Origin: Streptosporangiaceae bacterium
GTDB taxonomy: Bacteria > Actinomycetota > Actinomycetes > Streptosporangiales > Streptosporangiaceae
Direction: 5' to 3'
DNA length: 21,769 nucleotides
NCBI GenBank assembly: GCA_030041195.1
Contig: JASHOI010000537.1
Location: 1 to 21,769 of the forward strand
The position numbers and the translations under genes were made by a program. Of this stretch, positions 1 to 6,691 are shown in pieces (the stretch's first letter is position 1; each line of letters opens with the position of its first letter). The notes under the pieces were generated by a model. That model saw only the letters and a program-made list of their open reading frames with translations. It searched no databases and had not been told where the DNA came from.

Positions 1-83
1 GTTCGTTCTACGCGGCCGCCAGGTTCGTTCTACGCGGCGGCCTCGTTCTGCCCGTCGGCCGCGTTCTTTCTGGCCGTCGGCCG
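1..83. repeat. Short degenerate tandem repeat at the window edge
   Basis: Two near-identical units of about 21-22 bp that begin GTTCGTTCTACGCGGC lie at 1-22 and 23-43. Two more diverged units that begin CGTTCT and end in GTCGGCCG follow at 44-61 and 62-83. The array stops where the sequence becomes AT-rich (84-130). All three forward frames stay open across it, so it could be the end of a repeat-encoding gene that enters from upstream, or a non-coding minisatellite. The window edge prevents a decision. Confidence 0.6.
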
Positions 84-574
84 CGTTGATCTTATTATGA
101 GATAAAAGATCCATTATGTTAGGTTTATGGGCATAGCGTGAGCAAGGACGTGCCGGGGACCTTCGCTTGCCTTAGCGGTCGGGGCGGCGAGCGGTCACTG
201 CTGAACGGCAACGGCACGCGTTCGGCGCCGCTGCGCGGCCGGCGGTTAAGCATTGCCGGCGCCCGGCGGTGAAGCTGCCGGCCGATCTGCCGTACTCGGG
301 ATGCAGAAATCCTGCCGATGTCGCCACTGAAACACGGGCACGGCACGGCGGGACCGAATGCCGTTTTATTTGCCCGAAACTCGCGCCGCTCCATAGGCGA
401 CCCGGTCGGGCCCGCAGACCGGCGGCAACGGGCATTCTGGGCCAATCAGAGCCGCACGCGGCAGGCGACGGGTTGGCCTGCGCGCACCGCCGCGTTTGGT
501 TAACCCAGTAGTAACAAATGTCGCGGTGCGGCGTGCATAGCGCGCGACATTGAGCGTGACCCAGTCCGACGGCC

Positions 575-593
575 ACGTAAGCTCCACTTACGT
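575..593. promoter_or_regulatory. Perfect 7-bp inverted repeat (operator or hairpin)
   Basis: ACGTAAG at 575-581 and CTTACGT at 587-593 are exact reverse complements around a 5-nt CTCCA centre. The site lies about 165 bp upstream of the NB-ARC-like gene, and no T-run follows it. That suits a dimeric-regulator operator or an RNA hairpin better than an intrinsic terminator. The function is inferred from symmetry alone. Confidence 0.4.
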
Positions 594-731
594 TCGGCTG
601 TGCCTATTGCGCGGCGCAGTGGTTGTTGGCATGTTGTGGGAGCAAAGTACTCGGCGCTGATCCGTCAGTACCCCGGTCTTGGGGCCCGTAATGTCGGGTG
701 GTGCGCTGGTTTGAGAGGGCAGGAGATTCCT

Positions 732-755
732 GTGCTAACGGACGGCGGCAGGTAA
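732..755 (+). CDS. Possible 7-codon leader ORF before the NB-ARC-like gene
   Basis: A GTG at 732 is preceded by AGGAG (721-725) at 6 nt spacing, which is a better ribosome-binding site than any seen before the ATG at 760. The reading frame is V-L-T-D-G-G-R then TAA at 753-755, and the ATG of the long ORF follows 4 nt later. This arrangement would let terminating ribosomes reinitiate on the main gene. Alternatively the real protein start was frameshifted here or lies further downstream. Expression is not shown by the sequence. Confidence 0.35.
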   Translation: MLTDGGR

Positions 756-759
756 GCCT

Positions 760-3006
760 ATGGTGAGCTCATCGCAGGCCACCGGCCCCGTTGGGACTCG
801 TGGCCGAGAAGCGGAGTGGCCCGTCCGCTCGGGCATGGTGCCTTCACTCGCCGACGGCTTCAGTGCCAGACCGGAGACGGCGCCCGGGCTCGCCGGGGCA
901 CTGGTCGCCGGTGCCGCGGTGGCGCTGGTACCCGCGCGCGAGGCCCGGCAAGCCGAGGAGGCTGACGAGGCCGCGACCGGATCGCCGGATTGGCTCGGAT
1001 CGTGCGGCAAGACGCAGCTTGCGGTGTATGCGGCGGAGTCGATGTGGCGGTCCGGCGAGGTCGACCTGCTGGCATGGGTGGATGCGTCAAGCCGGGCGTC
1101 CGCGCTGTCCGGCTTTGTCGAGGCGGCAGCGGCGACCGCGTCCGATCACTTGGGCGACGCCGAGTCGGTGGCGGGCAGCTTCGTCGAATGGCTCGGCGAT
1201 ACCAGCCGGTCGTGGCTGATCGTGCTCGACGATCTGCGCAACGCTGCTGACCTGGACGGGCTCTGGCCATCCGGGCAGGTGGGGCGGGTCCTAATCACGA
1301 CGGCTGATCCCGAGACGGTATCCGGGCGCCGGATGCGCACCCTCGTGGTACCGGAGTTCAGCACCCGCGAGGCCCTGAGCTACCTGCACGGACGCCTCAC
1401 AGCGGACCCGGATCAGCGCCTCGGCGCTATAGACCTCGTCGGTGATCTTCGCTGCGAGCCGCCGGCGCTCGCTCAGGCCAGTGCGATGATCGCCAGTTCC
1501 CGCCTGAGCTGCCGTGACTACCAGGGTTACTTCGCCCAGCGACGCACCCAGCTCGCCGGGATCGCGGTGGGTGCGAAGTCGGCGGCGGCGGTTACCTGGA
1601 CGCTGTCGGTGGAGCACGCCGAGCGGCTGTCGCCCGGCGGAGGGGCTCAGTACCTGCTCGCTCTCGCCGCGCTCCTTGACGGTCACGCAATCCCGAGCGC
1701 GGTGTTCACCACGTCGGCCACGTGCGAATACCTGGGCGAAGGCGCGGGCGGCTCTCCTGTCGACCCGAACGTTGCCTGGAGCGCGCTGCTCAGCCTGGAG
1801 CGGGCCGGGCTGCTCACCGTGGACTCGGCAACCACGCCGCCGACGGTCCGGATGACCCTAACGGTGCAGGCAGCGATTCGGGCCGCGACGACCAAGGGCG
1901 TGTTCGAACGGGCCGCCGGGGCCGCCGCCGATGCGCTGCTTGAGGTGTGGCCGACCGAGGAGGCCCAGCCGTGGCTCGCGGCGGACCTGCGGTCCTGCGC
2001 GGTCGGCCTGCAGCGTGCCGCTGGAGATTCGCTGTGGGCCGGAGAAAGCTGCCACCCGCTGCTCGTGCGGGCCGGGCGAAGCATGGACGACGCGCGGCTG
2101 ACCGGCCCGGCGGTTGCCTACTGGCGCGAGCTCGCCGCGACCAGCGACCGGATCGTCGGGCCGAGCAGCCCGGATACGCTTCTGGCCGGCAGCAGACTGG
2201 CCGACGCGCTGATGGCGGCCGGGCAGGCGGCGGAGGCCGTCGCGTGGGCTCAGTGGGTCGTGGCTGGCCGCACCCGCGTGCTCGGGCCGGACGATCCCTC
2301 CACGATCGCCGCCCGGATCGCGCTCGGCCAGGCGTTCGTCGCCGCGGGCCAGGCGGATGCCGCGATACCGGTCCTCGAGGGCGCTGTCGGCGACTGCGCG
2401 CGCGTCCTGGGCAGCGACAACCTCGACACGCTCCGCGCGCGGGACCAGCTCGCCGCGGCGTGCCGTGCCGCGGGAAGGCCCGACGACGCGATCGGCCTTT
2501 ACCGCCACACTCTCGCTGCCCACGAGCGGATCCAGGGACCTCGGCATCCCGACACCATGACTACACGCCAGCAGCTCGCCGACACCTATCTGGCCAGCGG
2601 CCGGGTCAAGGACGCGATCTCCCAGCTCAAGCGCGTCGTCGACGACAGGGAGCAGGTCCTCGGCCCAGACCACCTGGACACGATCGTGGCCCGTGGCAGC
2701 CTCGCCACCGCCTACCACTCCGCTGGCAAGATGGCCTCCGCACTCCAGCTCTACGAGGAGGCCTGTGAAGGCTACGTGCGGGTCCTGGGCCCCGATGACC
2801 CGGAGACCCTGGAACGCCGCGCGAACCTGGCGACCGCGTACTACAAGGCAGGCCGGCTGAGCGACGCGACGAGACTGCTCCGCGATACAGTTGAGCGCTG
2901 CGAGCGGGTCCTGCAGCCGGACGATCCGCTGACGCAGAGCGTGCGGGACACCCTCGCGAACATCACCGGGGAATTAAGGACCCCGCGCGCTCCTGGACCA
3001 GGCTGA
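760..3006 (+). CDS. NB-ARC-like NTPase with C-terminal tetratricopeptide repeats
   Basis: This 748-residue protein has an AAA/NB-ARC-like N-terminal part and a superhelical TPR tail, the layout of the large STAND-type signalling family of actinomycetes. The P-loop is at about residues 80-85 (GSCGKT, then QLA), but the first glycine of the canonical GxxxxGKT is a tryptophan. Walker B is clear (LIVLDD, about 152-158). From residue 467 a 42-residue period repeats (G-P-x-x-P-x-T at 467, 509, 551, 593, 635, 677 and 719), giving six full kinesin-light-chain-type TPRs for protein binding. Residue 739 uses TTA, a leucine codon that is rare in such genomes. The start could also be the ATG at 835, just before the first conserved-looking segment (MVPSLADG). 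No signal peptide or membrane segment is visible, so it is probably cytoplasmic. The partner and signal are unknown. A GNAT gene follows after 18 bp, suggesting co-transcription. Confidence 0.85.
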   Translation: MVSSSQATGPVGTRGREAEWPVRSGMVPSLADGFSARPETAPGLAGALVAGAAVALVPAREARQAEEADEAATGSPDWLGSCGKTQLAVYAAESMWRSGEVDLLAWVDASSRASALSGFVEAAAATASDHLGDAESVAGSFVEWLGDTSRSWLIVLDDLRNAADLDGLWPSGQVGRVLITTADPETVSGRRMRTLVVPEFSTREALSYLHGRLTADPDQRLGAIDLVGDLRCEPPALAQASAMIASSRLSCRDYQGYFAQRRTQLAGIAVGAKSAAAVTWTLSVEHAERLSPGGGAQYLLALAALLDGHAIPSAVFTTSATCEYLGEGAGGSPVDPNVAWSALLSLERAGLLTVDSATTPPTVRMTLTVQAAIRAATTKGVFERAAGAAADALLEVWPTEEAQPWLAADLRSCAVGLQRAAGDSLWAGESCHPLLVRAGRSMDDARLTGPAVAYWRELAATSDRIVGPSSPDTLLAGSRLADALMAAGQAAEAVAWAQWVVAGRTRVLGPDDPSTIAARIALGQAFVAAGQADAAIPVLEGAVGDCARVLGSDNLDTLRARDQLAAACRAAGRPDDAIGLYRHTLAAHERIQGPRHPDTMTTRQQLADTYLASGRVKDAISQLKRVVDDREQVLGPDHLDTIVARGSLATAYHSAGKMASALQLYEEACEGYVRVLGPDDPETLERRANLATAYYKAGRLSDATRLLRDTVERCERVLQPDDPLTQSVRDTLANITGELRTPRAPGPG

Positions 3007-3024
3007 GCGGATAGTTAGGACAGT

Positions 3025-4041
3025 ATGCCGACCGTCGCCGGGGACGCTGCGAGCAGCGTCATCGGGCAAGTCACGCGGCGCTGGCAGGCCATCGATCCGC
3101 TGCTGCCCGATCCGGTGGCACCGCCGGCCGACTGCGGTGTGCGGCTCGTCGTGACCGGGCCCGGCGGGCAGCTGGCCGCTGTCGGCGCCTGCGAGCACTG
3201 GGAGGGCGGGCCTGACGAGCTCGACCTGGCCTGGGGTGCGGCGCGTCGGTTCCAGCTGACCGCCTGGACCGCGGGCCCGGACGTGGGGGACGCGCTGGAT
3301 CGGCTGCTGTCCCTGTGGCGCGATCATCTGGCCGGGTTGCCCGAGGCCAGCGCGGAGGACACGGCCGCGGTCGTGACGTGGCCCTCCCGTGACGTCGACG
3401 GGGTCGCGGCCCTGGTGCGGCACGGACTGGCACCGTTCGCGGTCGTGGCGGCGCGGATGACGGGCCGGGACGCCCACGGCACCGGGCCGCCGGAGGGCAC
3501 TGAAGCCGGGGGCACTGAAGGCGGGGGCACCGCGGCCAGCGGGTATCGGGGCGTGCGGATCAGGCGCGCCACCCAGGCGGACCTCGACACCGTGGTCCGC
3601 CTGGGAATGGAAGTGATCCGGTTTGACGCGAACTTTGCTGACGCGGTCGACCGACCCACCACGGTGGCGGCGTTGCGCCAGGAAGCCGGCGGCCTGCTGG
3701 ACGGCCCCGAGTGCTGGACGTGGCTAGCCGAGCGCGACGGCAGCGTCGTCGGCATGGTGGCAGCCCAGCGGCCAGAAGCGGCGGGCTGGATCGCCCCGAT
3801 GGTGCGCCAAGACCCCGCCGCCTACCTCATGTTCGGGTTTGTCCTGCCGACCGAGCGCGCCAGCGGCCTCGGGGCCGAGCTGGTCGCGCGGCTGCACCGC
3901 GAGATCGAGGCCGCCGGAGTCGCCGTCACGCTGCTGCACTACGAGCAGACCAACCCGCTGTCCGCCCCGTTCTGGAGCCAGCAGGGGTACCGGCCGATCT
4001 GGACATCCTGGGAGACCAGGCCGGCCGATACCCTCCGCTGA
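3025..4041 (+). CDS. Tandem-GNAT N-acetyltransferase
   Basis: The C-terminal half (about residues 175-335) is a GNAT domain. It opens with a typical first strand and helix (VRIRRATQADLDTVVRLG), and its acetyl-CoA pyrophosphate loop R278-x-x-G281-x-G283 sits within VLPTERASGLGAEL. It ends in a typical NPLSAPFWSQQGYRP segment. The N-terminal half (about 1-150) looks like a degenerate second GNAT-like unit without that loop. A Gly/Thr/Glu linker separates the halves, encoded by a 15-bp tandem repeat (3495-3530). The acceptor substrate is unknown. The ATG at 3025 follows a weak GGA 18 bp after the NB-ARC-like gene, so the two are probably one transcript. The stop is 10 bp from the end of the convergent permease gene, with no obvious terminator between. 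Confidence 0.85.
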   Translation: MPTVAGDAASSVIGQVTRRWQAIDPLLPDPVAPPADCGVRLVVTGPGGQLAAVGACEHWEGGPDELDLAWGAARRFQLTAWTAGPDVGDALDRLLSLWRDHLAGLPEASAEDTAAVVTWPSRDVDGVAALVRHGLAPFAVVAARMTGRDAHGTGPPEGTEAGGTEGGGTAASGYRGVRIRRATQADLDTVVRLGMEVIRFDANFADAVDRPTTVAALRQEAGGLLDGPECWTWLAERDGSVVGMVAAQRPEAAGWIAPMVRQDPAAYLMFGFVLPTERASGLGAELVARLHREIEAAGVAVTLLHYEQTNPLSAPFWSQQGYRPIWTSWETRPADTLR

Positions 4042-4051
4042 CGCGGCGTGG

Positions 4052-5491
4052 CTAGTGGCTCCTCTGCGCGTCGCTCTCTATGGGCGTCCGGAAGAACGGC
4101 GACTGCAGGATGAACCGGGCGATGAACATCAGGACCAGGCCGAGCCCGACGATGCCGACCAGCGACCAGATCTGCGAAGCGGGCGCGGTCTGCAGCGACT
4201 TCACGACGATCCAGCCCAGGAACCCGGCGGCGCCGAGCGGGAGGATCCCGAGGATCACCGCCTCCTTCACGCTGGTGAAGACGCGCCTGCGGTAGTACAC
4301 GATCGTGGCCAGCGCGGTGAGGATATAGAAGACCGCGAACAGCAGGCCGGTCACGTCGACCACGTCGTTGAACGCGTTCTGCACCGAGGTGGTCAGCAGG
4401 TATACCCAGGTGAGGCCGATGATGAGCACGCCGACGATGATGCTGGCCGCGACCGGGGTGGAGAACCGGCGGGACACGTTGGCGAGGAACTCGGGCAGCG
4501 TCCGGTAGCTGGCCATCCCGTAGACGATCCGGGCGGTGAGCACGATGCCGGTGCCGGTCGTCGCGATCACCGACAGCGCCAGCGCGAGCGCCATCGCCTT
4601 GGCCCAGCCGCCGCCGCCCATGGCCTGCGCGATGTAGACCAGCGCGTCCGCCGAGTTGGCCTGCAGCTTGGCCGGCGAGACCACGCCCTGCAGGCCGACC
4701 TCTGACAGCGTGTAGATGATGGCCAGGAAGACCACGGCCAGGATGGCGGCCCGGCCTGGGTTGATGCGCCGGTGCCGTACCTCCTCGTTGACGTACAGCG
4801 TTCCGTCCCACCCGGTGTAGATGAACACCGCGATGAGGAAGCCGGCAACGGCGCTGCCCTTGCCGTCAATCCCGGACAGGCTCAACCAGCCCTTGTTGAA
4901 GGCGAAGGTGCCGGAATGGTGGCTGAGCACCAGCACCAGGCCGGCGATGGCGAGCCCGACCAGGATCAGGTACTCGACCAGGGCCATGCCTACCTGGGCG
5001 CGTGCGGTGATCTTGATGCCGACGACCGCGATGATGAGCATCACGAGGCCGACGGCGGTGCCGATCGCAATGTTCGCCCAGGTGCTCGTCGAGTTGGAGC
5101 CGAAGACGGCCAACACCGACGGGCCGAGGACTTCGACACCGCTGACCGTGGCGATGATGTAGGCGGCGATCATCAGCCATCCGGTCAGGAAGCCGAGATA
5201 GGGGTTGATCGCCCGGCCGACCCACTCGAACGACGCGCCGCAGTTGGCGTTCCACATGTTCAGCCTGCGGTAGGCGTTCGCGATGACGATCATGGGAATC
5301 GCGGTGAGGATGATGATCGGCCCGGTGCCGTACGCGGTCGCAGCGGCCAGCGCGGCAATCGTCAGGCCGACAGATGCGGCCGGGGCGGAGGACGCCATCC
5401 CGATGACAGTGTCCTGTGCCACGCCGATTGCATCGGGCTCCAGCCGCGCAGCAGTGGTCGTCCTGGTCCCCGCCGTAGCTTGATCCGTCAT
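4052..5491 (-). CDS. APC-superfamily amino acid permease
   Basis: This 479-residue polytopic membrane protein has about 12 hydrophobic segments, the usual size for the amino acid-polyamine-organocation family. The first conserved helix region (PAASVGLTIAALAAATAYG) is followed by the family-like NANCGASFEWVGRAINPYLGFLTGW stretch (residues about 80-105), in which the GASFEW/GW pattern of APC transporters is visible. It should import or exchange an amino acid, polyamine or related organocation across the inner membrane by secondary transport; the substrate cannot be read from the sequence. On the minus strand the ATG at 5491 follows AGAGGA at about 6-7 nt spacing, supporting this start. It is transcribed away from the 1.1-kb gene-poor region and converges on the GNAT gene, so it is probably monocistronic. 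Confidence 0.9.
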   Translation of the reverse strand: MTDQATAGTRTTTAARLEPDAIGVAQDTVIGMASSAPAASVGLTIAALAAATAYGTGPIIILTAIPMIVIANAYRRLNMWNANCGASFEWVGRAINPYLGFLTGWLMIAAYIIATVSGVEVLGPSVLAVFGSNSTSTWANIAIGTAVGLVMLIIAVVGIKITARAQVGMALVEYLILVGLAIAGLVLVLSHHSGTFAFNKGWLSLSGIDGKGSAVAGFLIAVFIYTGWDGTLYVNEEVRHRRINPGRAAILAVVFLAIIYTLSEVGLQGVVSPAKLQANSADALVYIAQAMGGGGWAKAMALALALSVIATTGTGIVLTARIVYGMASYRTLPEFLANVSRRFSTPVAASIIVGVLIIGLTWVYLLTTSVQNAFNDVVDVTGLLFAVFYILTALATIVYYRRRVFTSVKEAVILGILPLGAAGFLGWIVVKSLQTAPASQIWSLVGIVGLGLVLMFIARFILQSPFFRTPIESDAQRSH

Positions 5492-5995
5492 AAGTGTTCC
5501 TCTCGTGCTGGCCCGCGATCTTCAGACGGTTATGCGGGCAGCGGAAGCTGCTCGTTCAATGGCGTGGAGGCACTCCCGGTCGCGCGGGCCGCGGCGGCTG
5601 CGGCCCTGGGTTTTCCGAGATTTTGAATTTCGTTCGGGTGGCCGATGTGCGGCCTCCTGCTCGCGCGTTGGTACGCCATGGAACCCCCACGCGATCAGCA
5701 ACGTCACCGGTCAGAGCCGCTAAGGCAGAGGCTGCCGCCGAACACTCTCGGCCGGCGAACCCTCACGGGATCATAGCGGCAATTTTCGGCCTGGGCGCTA
5801 CGTGTTCACCATTTTGTGATAGGTCCTGACGCTGCGGCACAGACTCAGATCGTTCCGGGGCGCAAATCAGAATAATTCAGGCGCACGGCTGTTTGCAGGT
5901 CCGCCCGCCGGGCCCGATTTTCCGGCTGTGGCACCGATTTGGTGATCGGCGTCGCATCGGAAGCGGTCGGTGCGGGCCCGCGGCCGGGTTCGAAG

Positions 5996-6052
5996 AAAAT
6001 CTAGGAGGATCCGGTGCATATGGGGCTCGCAGCGCAATAACCCGTTGGTTTG
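5996..6052 (+). repeat. GATCTAGGAGGATC-type repeat, copy 1
   Basis: This copy starts AAAATCTAGGAGGATC and continues GGTGC, ATGGGGCTCG and TAACCCG..GGTTTG. It aligns with copy 4 on the opposite strand over about 60 bp with few gaps. It contains AGGAGG followed 11 nt later by ATG and a six-codon ORF (M-G-L-A-A-Q, stop at 6037-6039), which resembles a detached translation start. Confidence 0.6.
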
Positions 6053-6151
6053 CGTCATCACGCTTGCCGGCGCGGCGACTGGCCGGCTCCGGTGCCGATT
6101 CGCCCATCCGCGACAAACCCGGCGCCGCGCCGCGTCCCAGCCCGCCACCTA

Positions 6152-6204
6152 AAAGATCTAGGAGGATCCGCGGCAAATACCGCACGCGAGGCTCCTAGAT
6201 CATC
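6152..6204. repeat. GATCTAGGAG inverted pair, copies 2 and 3
   Basis: GATCTAGGAG at 6155-6164 and its exact reverse complement CTCCTAGATC at 6192-6201 face each other around a 27-bp GC-rich centre. The rightward copy continues GATCCGCGG. The leftward copy, read on the minus strand, continues with GTGCGGTAT, which is also in copy 4. The pair forms a REP/BIME-like palindrome that could extrude as a hairpin in RNA or DNA. Confidence 0.65.
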
Positions 6205-6316
6205 GGCGAACCCCGCCGCGGATCCGGAAACCGTCCGTCGGCCCGCACCTGACCGCTCCTGATGCGACGCCGGTCACCACATCGCCGCTCGAGCCCGAGA
6301 ACAGGCCCGCCACCAA

Positions 6317-6377
6317 GATCAAACCGCCGAGTTAATCATGTACGAGCCCATACCGCACACGATCCTCCTAGATCTTT
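6317..6377 (-). repeat. GATCTAGGAGGATC-type repeat, copy 4
   Basis: Read on the minus strand this is AAGATCTAGGAGGATC, then GTGTGCGGT, ATGGGCTCG and TAACTCGGCGGTTTG, the best match to copy 1. As in copy 1, AGGAGG is followed (12 nt here) by ATG-GG and a ten-codon ORF that ends at 6319. It is oriented toward copy 1, so the 380-bp segment is bounded by inverted copies. Confidence 0.6.
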
Positions 6378-6548
6378 ATGCGTTCCAGCCGGCGTACGCC
6401 CGGCCGGCAACGGCGGCACTTTAGTAGTCCCACGACGCGACTTCCATCGCCAAATCCGCGGCAAAGCCCCGCCGCGCGCCGCCCGTGCGGCCGAGCCGCC
6501 GCGCCGCTCCTTGAGCCGCCGCTGCCCGGCACCGGGCACTGCGCCGCG

Positions 6549-6594
6549 AAAATGCCTTTGCGGGGGCCGGGATGATCTCGGGTAGGCTGACCGC
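6549..6594 (+). promoter_or_regulatory. Probable WhiB7/WblC-type promoter of the ABC-F operon
   Basis: An AAAAT patch (6549-6553) lies 4 nt upstream of a -35-like TTGCGG (6558-6563). A -10 TAGGCT (6583-6588) follows at 19 nt, and an ATG lies 6 nt after that. An A/T patch immediately upstream of the -35 element is, as I recall it, the signature of WhiB7/WblC promoters. ABC-F genes (Rv1473 in M. tuberculosis) are known members of that antibiotic-responsive regulon. Assignment to WblC is therefore inference from motif plus gene type. Confidence 0.5.
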
Positions 6595-6615
6595 ATGCAA
6601 CCGCTCCTCTCGTGA
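6595..6615 (+). CDS. Six-codon leaderless leader ORF of the ABC-F gene
   Basis: ATG at 6595 lies 6 nt after the TAGGCT box, the spacing expected for a leaderless transcript, and reads M-Q-P-L-L-S then TGA (6613-6615). Inside it, CGCTCC (6602-6607) is the exact complement of GGAGCG (6674-6679), which contains the presumed ribosome-binding site of the ABC-F gene. A perfect hairpin lies between them. This fits a leader peptide whose translation controls access to the downstream start. No expression evidence is available. Confidence 0.4.
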   Translation: MQPLLS

Positions 6616-6621
6616 CGGGCC

Positions 6622-6640
6622 GCCCATGGTTCTCATGGGC
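6622..6640 (+). promoter_or_regulatory. Perfect 7-bp leader hairpin
   Basis: GCCCATG (6622-6628) pairs exactly with CATGGGC (6634-6640) across a GTTCT loop. It lies in the untranslated leader between the six-codon ORF and the ABC-F start, with no T-run, so it is not a typical terminator. It would nest inside the longer pairing between 6602-6607 and 6674-6679. Confidence 0.5.
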
Positions 6641-6652
6641 GTATGACCTCTG

Positions 6653-6691
6653 ATGCCCGTTATGTACTGTTATGGAGCGTTAATCCAGTGA
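6653..6691 (+). CDS. Possible second leader ORF overlapping the ABC-F start
   Basis: ATG at 6653 reads twelve codons (M-P-V-M-Y-C-Y-G-A-L-I-Q) to a TGA at 6689-6691 that overlaps the ABC-F GTG as GTGA. Such overlaps often couple translation. The frame contains a rare TTA leucine codon at 6680-6682 and runs through the ABC-F ribosome-binding site. It has no convincing ribosome-binding site of its own, so it may be chance. Confidence 0.2.
   Translation: MPVMYCYGALIQ

Larger units (their letters stand above)
84..759. other. Intergenic region without a convincing gene
   Basis: This stretch starts with an AT-rich segment (about 84-130), then becomes GC-rich. The overlapping short ORFs on both strands have Arg/Pro/Ala-rich translations typical of out-of-frame GC-rich DNA, and none has a recognisable domain. 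The only structures I can support are a perfect palindrome at 575-593 and a 7-codon leader ORF at 732-755. The promoter of the downstream NB-ARC-like gene should lie between about 590 and 720, but I see no clear -35/-10 pair. Confidence 0.5.
5492..6548. other. 1.1-kb gene-poor region carrying a dispersed repeat family
   Basis: No ORF here has a recognisable domain. Short ORFs on both strands overlap and have Arg/Pro-rich translations. The left 30 bp must hold the translation signals of the permease. From 5996 to 6377 four copies of a repeat containing (G)ATCTAGGAG occur, two on each strand. Between and around them I see nothing further that I can support. The right end merges into the ABC-F promoter at about 6549. 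Confidence 0.6.

Noticed and set aside
1858..2718. 286-residue minus-strand ORF inside the NB-ARC-like gene
   Set aside because: Antisense of the TPR region; the plus strand shows an exact 42-residue protein repeat.
5800..5820. CRP-like or single PHO-box site (GTTCACCATTTTGTGA)
   Set aside because: The half-sites are everted relative to the CRP consensus and only one GTTCACC occurs, 300 bp from any start codon.
5893..6198. 101-residue ORF in the gene-poor region
   Set aside because: Arg/Pro-rich, overlapped by other frames, interrupted by the dispersed repeats, and without a ribosome-binding site or domain.
5996..6377. CRISPR array
   Set aside because: Copies are few, in both orientations and irregularly spaced, with no uniform spacers or cas genes.
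6643..6687. ATG at 6643 as the ABC-F start
   Set aside because: No ribosome-binding site, a rare TTA codon, and residues unlike the family; the GTG at 6688 fits better.
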